Shown here: piece after piece, positions 1 to 5,818 of the stretch
How positions within the stretch are numbered: the stretch's first letter is position 1
Layout of the letters: each line of letters opens with the position of its first letter
Assembly: GCA_030632865.1 (NCBI GenBank)
Contig: DAOVTY010000176.1
Coordinates: 1-6,800 of the forward strand
Reading direction: 5' to 3'
Length of the DNA: 6,800 nt
From: Bacteroidota bacterium
Lineage (GTDB): Bacteria; Bacteroidota; Bacteroidia; Bacteroidales; Prolixibacteraceae
The notes under the pieces: generated by a model
Database searches by the model: none
Told to the model about the DNA's origin: nothing
The model's input: the letters and a program-made list of their open reading frames with translations, nothing else
Program-made: the position numbers and the translations under genes

Positions 1-896
1 AAATTTTTACGAGCAGGAAAAAGAAAAGAAACTTTAGCTGAAACCGGAGCACTTTCAGTATTTACTAACGAAGAACTAGCCTGAAAAGCTGTTGGCGCAC
101 CTAATTTAAGAGCAAAATTGGGAACATCAAGCAAATGACACCCCATATCACCAAGAGCACCAGTTCCAAAATCCCACCAACCTCTCCAAATCCATGGATG
201 GTATTCAGGATTGTAAGCCCGCATTTTTGCAGGGCCAATAAATAAATTCCAGTCTAATGTTTTAGGTATTTTCACTTCTTTTAGGGGCTTGGGCATTCCC
301 TGACGCCAAATGGGTCGGTTTGTCCAAACATGAGTCTCTTTAACTGTACCAAGACATCCGCTTTGCACCACTTCGGCAACTTCATAAACGGTATCACTTG
401 AGTGTCCTTCGTTTCCCATTTGGGTTACAACTCCCGTTTTCTCAGCAAGTTTTGTTAAATATCTTGATTCCCAAACAGAATGAGTCAACGGTTTTTGCAA
501 ATAAACATGTTTCCCAAGTTCCATGGCCGCAACAGCGGTTACAGTGTGAGTATGGTCGGGTGTGGCAATTACAACTGCGTCTATGTCATTTTGTTTATCT
601 AACATTTCACGAAAATCTTTCCACTTTTTGGCTTTTGGATACTTCTCGAAAACAGGATTTGCATAATCCCAATCTACATCACATAGCGCAACAATATTCT
701 GGCCTGGCATATTTGCAATATTTACTTTTCCTTTTCCGCCAACTCCTATACCTGCAATATTTAATTTATCACTTGGCGCAACATGCCCAAGACCGGCAAC
801 TGCATTTCGCGGAATAATAGAAAAACCGGCAACTGCTGCGGCTGTGGTTTCAAGAAAATTTCTGCGCGAAAAATTTGATTTTAATTTCTCATTCAT
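1..896 (-). CDS. Tat-exported Gfo/Idh/MocA-family oxidoreductase, partial (N-terminal 298 residues)
   Basis: The frame opens with ATG at 896-894 and stays open to the left edge, so the C-terminus is missing; full Bacteroidota relatives are usually a little over 400 residues. The N-terminus carries a twin-arginine motif, SRRNFL (residues 10-15), then an Ala-rich hydrophobic stretch and a possible AVA cleavage site near residue 34, so export in folded form with bound cofactor is expected. A Rossmann fold follows: the dinucleotide-binding loop GIGVGGKG (49-56), ALCDVD (70-75), and ATPDHTH (111-117). Then comes the family's KPL motif as YLQKPLTHS (132-140), with K135 in the catalytic-lysine position. 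GNEGHS (161-166) and GALGDMGCH (246-254) supply the Asp/His expected near the substrate. The substrate cannot be read from the sequence; sugars or inositol-like polyols are typical for the family. It is transcribed away from recR and is probably unrelated to it in function. Confidence 0.93.
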   Translation of the reverse strand, partial: MNEKLKSNFSRRNFLETTAAAVAGFSIIPRNAVAGLGHVAPSDKLNIAGIGVGGKGKVNIANMPGQNIVALCDVDWDYANPVFEKYPKAKKWKDFREMLDKQNDIDAVVIATPDHTHTVTAVAAMELGKHVYLQKPLTHSVWESRYLTKLAEKTGVVTQMGNEGHSSDTVYEVAEVVQSGCLGTVKETHVWTNRPIWRQGMPKPLKEVKIPKTLDWNLFIGPAKMRAYNPEYHPWIWRGWWDFGTGALGDMGCHLLDVPNFALKLGAPTAFQASSSLVNTESAPVSAKVSFLFPARKN

Positions 897-920
897 AATT
901 GCTAGATTTTAAGTTTAAAA

Positions 921-928
921 CAAAACTA
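921..928 (-). promoter_or_regulatory. Putative -7 element upstream of the oxidoreductase gene
   Basis: Read on the minus strand this is TAGTTTTG, an exact match to the Bacteroidota -7 consensus TAnnTTTG. Transcription would start near 914, giving a leader of about 18 nt before the ATG at 896. There is no TTTG at the usual 19-21 nt spacing upstream (the nearest TTG is about 27 nt away), so support rests on the -7 match and its position. Confidence 0.45.
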
Positions 929-1042
929 CATTCGATTGCTAAATTTATTGATTTCCAATCACTATAAAAAGAAGTTTACAATAAATATTCAGCATGAAAA
1001 AAAGAAATTTTCAAAAAAGAAATCATATTTGAAAAATCCCTC

Positions 1043-1050
1043 TACTTTTG
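1043..1050 (+). promoter_or_regulatory. Possible -7 element upstream of recR
   Basis: TACTTTTG matches TAnnTTTG on the plus strand and would give recR a leader of about 100 nt. The only nearby TTTG (1028-1031) is 11 nt away, too close for a -33 element. It is the best candidate in the 897-1158 gap, where I see no gene, no RNA structure and no clear terminator, only AT-rich sequence. No -7 match lies closer to the recR start. Confidence 0.3.
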
Positions 1051-1158
1051 AAATTGAAATAAGCATTAGTTTTAACATATTTAATTAATAAAAAAGCATG
1101 TTTTAATTCATCGCCAGTTGCATAAGTTAACGATAAATACAAACAATTTAAACTTATA

Positions 1159-1785
1159 ATGAACATCGACAAATATCCATCAAGACTACTAGAAAATGCG
1201 GTTAACGAATTTGCAAAACTTCCCGGCATTGGAAGAAAAAGTGCCTTACGGTTGGTGCTGCATCTTTTGCGCCAAAACAGAGAAGATGTAAATACTTTTG
1301 GCAACAGTTTAATTGAGCTGCGAAACGAAATAAAACATTGTAAGGTTTGTTATAATATTTCGGACACTGAAATTTGTAAGATTTGCGCCAACCCTTCGCG
1401 AAACGAAAGTGTACTTTGCGTAGTTGAAAATATTCGCGATGTAATGTCGGTAGAAAACACCCAACAATTTAATGGATTATACCATGTTTTAGGTGGAATA
1501 ATTTCGCCAATGGACGGTATTGGACCTGCCGACTTAGAGATTGACGCGCTACTTAAACGTGTAGAAAAAGGTAAAATTACCGAGGTGATTCTTGCCCTGT
1601 CAACGACAATGGAAGGAGATACAACAAACTTTTATATTTTTAGAAAGTTAAAAGAGCAAAACATAAAATTATCGACACTTGCGCGTGGGGTTTCAATTGG
1701 AGACGAACTTGAATATACTGACGAGATTACGCTCGGACGCTCGTTAACAAACCGAGTTCCGTACGAAAGTTCGCTTGGAAAATAA
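1159..1785 (+). CDS. recR: Recombination mediator protein RecR
   Basis: The 208-residue product is close to the usual RecR length of about 200. With RecO (and RecF) the family helps load RecA onto SSB-coated single-stranded DNA at gaps, acting in the cytoplasm as a ring-shaped DNA clamp. Domains appear in the expected order. A helix-hairpin-helix contains LPGIGRKSALRL (21-32). A four-cysteine zinc finger has C61, C64, C73 and C76 in CxxC-x8-CxxC spacing. A Toprim domain begins at LCVVE (86-90) and includes YHVLGG (108-113). The C-terminal segment LARGVSIGDELEYTD (174-188), followed by TLGRSLTNR (191-199), matches the Walker-B-like end of RecR. All signature residues are present. It appears to be a single-gene unit, with AT-rich gaps on both sides. 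Confidence 0.97.
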   Translation: MNIDKYPSRLLENAVNEFAKLPGIGRKSALRLVLHLLRQNREDVNTFGNSLIELRNEIKHCKVCYNISDTEICKICANPSRNESVLCVVENIRDVMSVENTQQFNGLYHVLGGIISPMDGIGPADLEIDALLKRVEKGKITEVILALSTTMEGDTTNFYIFRKLKEQNIKLSTLARGVSIGDELEYTDEITLGRSLTNRVPYESSLGK

Positions 1786-1816
1786 ACACCAATAATTTAC
1801 CTAATAATTGAATATT

Positions 1817-1834
1817 AGATTTTTATAAAAATCT
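1817..1834 (+). terminator. Perfect 18-bp AT-rich palindrome after recR, possible weak terminator
   Basis: AGATTTTTATAAAAATCT reads the same on both strands and lies 32 nt after the recR stop, where a terminator would be expected. The stem would be almost all A-U, and the downstream sequence is only loosely T-rich, so as an intrinsic terminator it would be weak. A chance palindrome in AT-rich DNA is a real alternative. Confidence 0.25.
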
Positions 1835-1910
1835 TATTTATAAAACTTAAATAATAACTCAACACAAAATCAGAATTCTCATATTTTTCCGTTATACAAA
1901 AGTAAAATAC

Positions 1911-1918
1911 TACATTTG
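1911..1918 (+). promoter_or_regulatory. Putative -7 element for the glycosyltransferase-acetyltransferase unit
   Basis: TACATTTG is an exact TAnnTTTG match ending 20 nt before the ATG at 1939. Transcription from about 1925 would leave a leader of about 14 nt. The -33 position carries only a T-run (1884-1888, followed by CC) instead of TTTG, so the upstream element is degenerate. No purine-rich Shine-Dalgarno sequence is obvious, which is common in this phylum. Confidence 0.5.
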
Positions 1919-1938
1919 AAAAAAATTGAACCGGACAG

Positions 1939-3891
1939 ATGGAACTTTCGATAGTAATTGTAAACTACAATGTAAAATATTTTTTAGAGCAGTGCCTGCA
2001 TTCAGTTTTAAAGGCTTTGACAAATATTAAATCTGAAGTTTTTGTTGTAGACAATAATTCTGTTGATGGCTCAGCACAACTTATTCGCGAAAAATTTCCG
2101 CAAATTAATTTTATAGAAAACCAAGAGAATGTAGGTTTTTCTAAAGCAAATAATCAGGCAATCCGGTTGGCAGAAGGCAAATATATTTTACTGTTAAATC
2201 CAGATACTATTGTAGAAGAAAATACATTTTCGAGGATAATTGATTTCATGAATCAAAATCCGGAAGCAGGCGGATTGGGAGTAAAAATGATTGACGGAAA
2301 AGGAGCTTTTTTGCCTGAATCTAAACGTGGATTACCAACACCGTGGGTAGCATTTTATAAAATGTTTGGTATTTCAAAACTGTTTCCGAAGTCTAAAAAA
2401 TTTGGGAAATATCATCTTTCTTATTTAGATGAAAATGAAATCCATGAAGTTGACGTACTAGCCGGTGCGTTTATGCTATTAAGAAAAAAGACACTTGATG
2501 AAATTGGATTACTCGACGAAACTTTTTTTATGTATGGAGAAGATATCGACCTTTCGTACCGTATAACTTTGGGTGGCTATAAAAACTATTATTACCCCGA
2601 AACTACCATAATTCACTACAAAGGCGAGAGCACAAAAAAAGGATCACTCAATTATGTAAAGGTGTTTTATAACGCCATGATTATTTTTGCGCGTAAACAT
2701 TTTTCAGATGGAAACGCAAAAGTATTCTCCCTGTTAATTCATCTTGCAATATATTTTCGAGCACTTCTTTCGGTTATTAAACGGGCGGTCGGAAAAATAT
2801 ATCTCCCTGTTTTAGATGGACTAATTATTTTTACCGGATACCTTTTTCTAACATCATATTGGGAAAATGCTAGATTCGAATCGGGCTACTATCCGCCAGA
2901 GTTTTTGCAAATTGTAGTACCTGTTTATATTCTATTTTGGCTTTTAGGAATACTCCTTTCTGGCGGTTATAAAAAACCGGTTAACCTTTATAAAATTTCT
3001 CGCGGAGTATTTTGGGGTACCATTTCAATACTATTAGTTTATTCATTGGTAGATGAACGGTTTCGATTCTCTCGAGCTCTAATTTTACTTGGCTCGTTTT
3101 GGGCAGTATTTGTACTGCTTTTAACCAGAATACTTTTTCATTGGTTGAAATTTAAAAAATTCAGACTAGATATAAAAAAGACAAAAAAGATTGCAATAGT
3201 TGGACACTCGTTAGAAGCTGAGCGAGTGAAAAAAATATTGGAAGCAACTCAAATTCAATCTGAATTAGCTGGTTTTATCGCCCTCGACAAAACAGATAAA
3301 GGTGTGGGTTTTATGGGAGAACTAAGCCAACTTACCGAGATTATAAGAATAAACAGAATTGATGAAATTGTGTTTTGTGCTGAAAATATTAGTTCGGCAC
3401 AAATAATACGCGCCATGCTCGATTTAACTCAATTAGATATCGACTATAAAATTGCGCCGCCCGAAAGTGTGAGTATAATCGGAAGTAATTCTATTCATAC
3501 CGCCGGCGATTTGTACGTAGTAAATGTAAATGCCATTTCAAAAACCAGCAATAAACAAATAAAACGGTTATTCGATTTTAAAATTGCTATTATTATATTG
3601 ATTTTAAGTCCTGCAATAATTTGGTTTTTCAAACATAAATCAAAACTATTTTTAAATATATTTAATGTATTAAGTAGCAAAAAATCATGGATTGGGTACA
3701 TTCCTGAAAAAGGCACATTAGAAAATTTACCTCAATTAAAAATAGGCATTTTAAATCCGGGTGATTTGTTTTCTGAATTGAATCTCGACACCGAAAAGCA
3801 ATCTCAATTAAATATGCTTTACGCAAAAGACTACAGTTTATTAACCGATGCCGAAATTCTTTTTAAAGGCTGGCGAAATTTGGACAATTAA
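1939..3891 (+). CDS. Membrane GT2 glycosyltransferase fused to a degenerate polyprenyl glycosylphosphotransferase-like region
   Basis: A 650-residue protein in at least four parts. Residues 1-285 are a family-2 glycosyltransferase of the rhamnosyltransferase/WbbL type: SIVIVNYN (4-11), VVDNNSVDGS (36-45), LLLNPDT (84-90, NPD in the DxD metal-binding position), LAGAFMLLRK (174-183) and FFMYGEDIDLSYR (196-208). Next are roughly four membrane segments near 292-308, 323-341, 356-371 and 380-402. Then comes a Rossmann-like domain (416-530; KKIAIVGHSLEAERV at 416-430), as found between the membrane part and catalytic part of WcaJ/WbaP-type enzymes. The final 110 residues begin with KRLFDFK (542-548), the typical entry to the phosphoglycosyltransferase domain, then a hydrophobic helix (549-563). 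They end with YSLLTDAEILFKG (632-644), resembling that domain's C-terminal helix. The central catalytic stretch (the KFRTM/DE region) is absent. The likely role is a GT2 glycosyl transfer to a lipid-linked or cell-surface glycan at the inner membrane; donor and acceptor are unknown. An acetyltransferase gene follows after 9 nt. Confidence 0.85.
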   Translation: MELSIVIVNYNVKYFLEQCLHSVLKALTNIKSEVFVVDNNSVDGSAQLIREKFPQINFIENQENVGFSKANNQAIRLAEGKYILLLNPDTIVEENTFSRIIDFMNQNPEAGGLGVKMIDGKGAFLPESKRGLPTPWVAFYKMFGISKLFPKSKKFGKYHLSYLDENEIHEVDVLAGAFMLLRKKTLDEIGLLDETFFMYGEDIDLSYRITLGGYKNYYYPETTIIHYKGESTKKGSLNYVKVFYNAMIIFARKHFSDGNAKVFSLLIHLAIYFRALLSVIKRAVGKIYLPVLDGLIIFTGYLFLTSYWENARFESGYYPPEFLQIVVPVYILFWLLGILLSGGYKKPVNLYKISRGVFWGTISILLVYSLVDERFRFSRALILLGSFWAVFVLLLTRILFHWLKFKKFRLDIKKTKKIAIVGHSLEAERVKKILEATQIQSELAGFIALDKTDKGVGFMGELSQLTEIIRINRIDEIVFCAENISSAQIIRAMLDLTQLDIDYKIAPPESVSIIGSNSIHTAGDLYVVNVNAISKTSNKQIKRLFDFKIAIIILILSPAIIWFFKHKSKLFLNIFNVLSSKKSWIGYIPEKGTLENLPQLKIGILNPGDLFSELNLDTEKQSQLNMLYAKDYSLLTDAEILFKGWRNLDN

Positions 3892-3900
3892 CTTATTAAA

Positions 3901-4428
3901 ATGAACAAACAACTTGAATACGGAAAAATCTCACTCCGGCCACTTGAACCTGAAGATATTGATTTGCTCTACCTTTGGGAAAATAGCCTTGAAATTTGGG
4001 AAGTAAGCAACACAAAGACACCTTTTTCGAAACATATTCTTGCGCAATATTTAATAGAATCGGCCAAAGATATTTACGAAACAAAACAGTTACGTTTAAT
4101 AATTCAAGATAAAGAATTAAAACCCATTGGAGCAATTGATTTGTTCGATTTTGAGCCTTACCATTTACGTGCCGGAGTTGGCATTTTAATCCATAATAAC
4201 TCCGATAAAAACAGAGGTTATGCAACCGATGCACTGCAAGCACTTTCTAATTATACTTTTGAAATTTTAGGGTTGAAACAGCTCTATTCAAACATATCTT
4301 TCGACAATGCAAACAGCATTAAACTATTTGAAAAATCGGGGTTTATTAAAGTAGGAATTAAGAAAGATTGGATTAAAATTACTTCGGGTTGGAAAGATGA
4401 AATATTATTTCAGAAAATACTTTCTTAA
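3901..4428 (+). CDS. GNAT-family N-acetyltransferase (RimJ/RimL/SpeG-like)
   Basis: A 175-residue single-domain acetyl-CoA-dependent acetyltransferase. It opens with the family's ISLRPLEPEDIDLLYLWEN (10-28, typical of the Acetyltransf_3/RimL group). A central strand, AGVGILIHN (91-99), leads into the acetyl-CoA pyrophosphate loop, NRGYATDAL (104-112). The C-terminal part has the hallmark NANSIKLFEKSGF (136-148). Relatives acetylate ribosomal-protein N-termini, polyamines, antibiotics or amino-sugar nucleotides, so the substrate cannot be assigned from sequence. The ATG lies 9 nt after the glycosyltransferase stop with no promoter between them, so the two are probably co-transcribed. That makes a sugar or glycan substrate possible but unproven. 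The gene ends 23 nt from the end of the convergent downstream gene, with no visible terminator in the gap. Confidence 0.88.
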   Translation: MNKQLEYGKISLRPLEPEDIDLLYLWENSLEIWEVSNTKTPFSKHILAQYLIESAKDIYETKQLRLIIQDKELKPIGAIDLFDFEPYHLRAGVGILIHNNSDKNRGYATDALQALSNYTFEILGLKQLYSNISFDNANSIKLFEKSGFIKVGIKKDWIKITSGWKDEILFQKILS

Positions 4429-4451
4429 AAATCTGTCGCACCCATAAATAC

Positions 4452-4988
4452 TTAGCTAAATCCCTGTCCGTTAACCTTACAACGTTCGCAAAACTCAGGA
4501 ATTTCGGGCAAATATTTAAAACTATTCTTTACATAATCAATTTCGCAGGCAAAGTGTTGCAAGCCATTTGAAACTATTACCCGCTCTACACGCAGAGCCA
4601 TATTATAACGTACAACCTGGTCGAAAGCATCCTGTGTTATTTTAACATTTGGAGCTTTAAATTCTGCAATTAATTGTGGCTGTCCGTTTCGTAAATAAAT
4701 TAATAAATCAAATCGGCGCTGTTTGCCATTTACTATTATTTGCTTCTCAACTACCATTAAATTCTCAGGGTATTTTTTCTCCTTTTTTAAATACTGAATA
4801 AAATTTTGACGCACCCACTCTTCTGGTGTCAACACAATAAATTTCTTTCTAATAGAATCGAAAATTAACTTTTTGCCATCTTCTATTTTAGTTCTAAAAG
4901 CGTAATTTGGTAAATTCAATTGCTGCATTAATCTAGATTTAAAATACTCACGATATCGTTTTGGTTGACGAAATCTAAAAATGTACAT
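4452..4988 (-). CDS. HsdR N-terminal-like PD-(D/E)XK domain protein
   Basis: A 178-residue protein resembling the N-terminal nuclease domain of type I restriction subunit HsdR, but standing alone with no helicase, methylase or specificity gene nearby. Nuclease-fold residues are visible: RRFDLLIY with D94, then IAEFKAP with E109 and K111 (a D-x14-ExK arrangement), followed by QVVRY (Q124, Y128), like the QxxxY motif of RecB-type nucleases. TPEEWVRQ (54-61) is a family signature. Two cysteines close the protein (C167, C170; CxxC). Similar small proteins are, from memory, widespread in Bacteroidota close to holA and amn, so a housekeeping nucleic-acid role is more likely than restriction. Start choice: family members usually begin near the LNLP motif, which would fit Met21 (codon 4928-4926). 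However, the ATG at 4988 has a strong AAGGAG ribosome-binding site and a canonical promoter just upstream, so I prefer it. Confidence 0.85.
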   Translation of the reverse strand: MYIFRFRQPKRYREYFKSRLMQQLNLPNYAFRTKIEDGKKLIFDSIRKKFIVLTPEEWVRQNFIQYLKKEKKYPENLMVVEKQIIVNGKQRRFDLLIYLRNGQPQLIAEFKAPNVKITQDAFDQVVRYNMALRVERVIVSNGLQHFACEIDYVKNSFKYLPEIPEFCERCKVNGQGFS

Positions 4989-4991
4989 TTG
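4960..4991 (+). promoter_or_regulatory. Canonical Bacteroidota promoter for amn-holA
   Basis: TTTG at 4960-4963 (-33) and TACATTTG at 4984-4991 (-7) are exact consensus matches separated by 20 nt, inside the usual range. Transcription should start near 4998, leaving a leader of about 49 nt before the amn ATG at 5047. The whole promoter lies within the first codons of the oppositely oriented HsdR-N-like gene, and its -7 element contains that gene's start codon on the other strand. Confidence 0.7.
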
Positions 4992-4994
4992 TAT

Positions 4995-5000
4995 CTCCTT
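4995..5000 (-). promoter_or_regulatory. Strong Shine-Dalgarno site for the HsdR-N-like gene
   Basis: On the minus strand AAGGAG sits 6 nt before the ATG at 4988. Such a match is unusual in Bacteroidota, which rely little on Shine-Dalgarno pairing, and it supports the upstream start over Met21. Its first three bases are the end of one arm of the palindrome at 4998-5019, so a hairpin in the leader could partly hide it. Confidence 0.6.
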
Positions 5001-5019
5001 AAAACAAAATTGTTTTAAG
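4998..5019. repeat. Perfect 10-2-10 palindrome between two facing promoters
   Basis: The arms are CTTAAAACAA (4998-5007) and TTGTTTTAAG (5010-5019), exact reverse complements with AA between. The predicted transcription starts of the plus promoter (about 4998) and minus promoter (about 5019) fall at its two ends. It could be an operator for a dimeric regulator overlapping both start sites, or it could form a hairpin at the 5' end of each mRNA. No regulator gene is present in the window to pair with it. Confidence 0.75.
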
Positions 5020-5025
5020 ATTTTT

Positions 5026-5057
5026 CAAAGGTAAAAAAATAGGTTTATGAAGACAAA
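5026..5057 (-). promoter_or_regulatory. Canonical Bacteroidota promoter for the HsdR-N-like gene
   Basis: Read on the minus strand, TTTG (5057-5054) is followed after 20 nt by TACCTTTG (5033-5026), both exact consensus matches. Transcription should start near 5019, giving a leader of about 31 nt made of the palindrome plus nine bases before the ATG at 4988. The -33 element lies inside codons 3-4 of amn. Its spacing and distance from the palindrome centre mirror the plus-strand promoter exactly. Confidence 0.7.
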
Positions 5058-5817
5058 AGCAGATATAGTTGACAATTGGCTACCACGTTATACAGGTAAA
5101 AAACTTGAAGATTTTAGTAAATTTATATTACTAACCAATTTTCAGGATTATGTAGATAGGTTTGCTCAACGATATGAAGTTTCGGTTGATGGTGGAGATC
5201 AAAACATGCCCAGTGCAACTGCCGATGGTATTACCATAATAAATTTTGGAATGGGTAGCCCGAATGCCGCAACAATCATGGATTTGCTAAGTGCCATAAA
5301 ACCGCGCAGCGTTCTATTTTTAGGAAAATGCGGCGGACTTAAACGTAAAAATAAACTGGGCGATTTAATTCTTCCTATTGCAGCAATTAGAAGCGAAGGA
5401 ACATCAAACGACTATTTACCGCCAGAAGTGCCAGCACTGCCGGCATTTAATTTGCAGCGTGCCGTGTCTCACATTCTCCGAAATGCTGAACAAGACTACT
5501 GGACAGGAGTTGTTTTAACAACAAACCGCCGAGTTTGGGAGTACGACAATCGTTTTAAAAAATATTTAAAAAAAACTCGTGCAATGGCAATCGACATGGA
5601 AACAGCAACTTTGTTTACTGTAGGTTTTGCTAATCAAATTCCAACGGGCGCACTACTTTTGGTAACAGACCAGCCAATGATTTCGACAGGTGTAAAAACA
5701 ACGGCCAGCGATAAAAAAGTTTCTTCAAGTTATGTTGAGAGGCACATTGATTCTGGAATAAAAGCACTTCTCGAAATTAAAAACAATGGGCTTTCTGTAA
5801 AACATCTCAGATTTTAG
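5047..5817 (+). CDS. amn: AMP nucleosidase, short Bacteroidota form
   Basis: A 256-residue nucleoside phosphorylase-I-fold enzyme expected to hydrolyse AMP to adenine and ribose 5-phosphate in cytoplasmic purine turnover. It lacks the long N-terminal regulatory domain of the E. coli enzyme (484 aa) and matches the compact type common in Bacteroidota. Visible elements: KADIVDNWLPRYTG (4-17), ATADGITIINFGMGSPNAAT (57-76; phosphate/ribose-binding loop GMGS at 68-71), VLFLGKCGGLK (89-99), LGDLILPIAAIRSEGTS (104-120), DYLPPEVPALP (122-132), the purine/ribose-binding AIDMETA (181-187; MET with E185), and LLVTDQP (204-210) with D208 in the catalytic-Asp position. The ATG is supported by family agreement from MKTK onward. 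It lies 58 bp from the divergent HsdR-N-like gene. Only 1 nt separates its stop from the holA start, so the two are probably translationally coupled. Confidence 0.94.
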   Translation: MKTKADIVDNWLPRYTGKKLEDFSKFILLTNFQDYVDRFAQRYEVSVDGGDQNMPSATADGITIINFGMGSPNAATIMDLLSAIKPRSVLFLGKCGGLKRKNKLGDLILPIAAIRSEGTSNDYLPPEVPALPAFNLQRAVSHILRNAEQDYWTGVVLTTNRRVWEYDNRFKKYLKKTRAMAIDMETATLFTVGFANQIPTGALLLVTDQPMISTGVKTTASDKKVSSSYVERHIDSGIKALLEIKNNGLSVKHLRF

Positions 5818-5818
5818 A

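Noticed and set aside
398..817. Plus-strand open frame of 139 codons
   Set aside because: It lies antisense to the oxidoreductase, whose frame carries all the recognisable motifs; its own translation is Gln/Leu-rich with no domain.
907..920. Short inverted repeat TTTTAA-GT-TTAAAA before the oxidoreductase gene
   Set aside because: Six-base arms made only of A and T are expected by chance in this AT-rich gap.
1008..1035. Inverted repeat TTTTCAAA / TTTGAAAA in the recR upstream gap
   Set aside because: The eight-base AT-rich arms have a 12-nt spacer and no matching promoter geometry or downstream T-tract; too weak to call an operator or terminator.
1023..1304. Minus-strand open frame of 93 codons
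   Set aside because: It overlaps the start of recR on the opposite strand and has no recognisable motif; it reads as an antisense shadow.
3495..3716. Minus-strand open frame of 73 codons inside the glycosyltransferase gene
   Set aside because: It is antisense to the C-terminal part of the fusion protein, with no domain or upstream signal.
3540..3891. A recent frameshift as the cause of the missing phosphoglycosyltransferase core
   Set aside because: The reading frame is continuous and its C-terminal segment still resembles the family end; I saw no KFRTM-like or GPRP-like motif in the other frames here, so the core appears deleted and not shifted.
3896..4243. Minus-strand open frame of 115 codons
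   Set aside because: It is antisense to the GNAT gene, which has clear family motifs in its own frame.
4429..4451. Bidirectional terminator between the convergent GNAT and HsdR-N-like genes
   Set aside because: The 23-bp gap shows no GC-rich inverted repeat or T-tract; termination here cannot be supported from the sequence.
4452..4988. A type I restriction-modification locus
   Set aside because: Only the HsdR N-terminal-like domain is present; the neighbours are amn, holA and an acetyltransferase, with no helicase, methylase or specificity gene.
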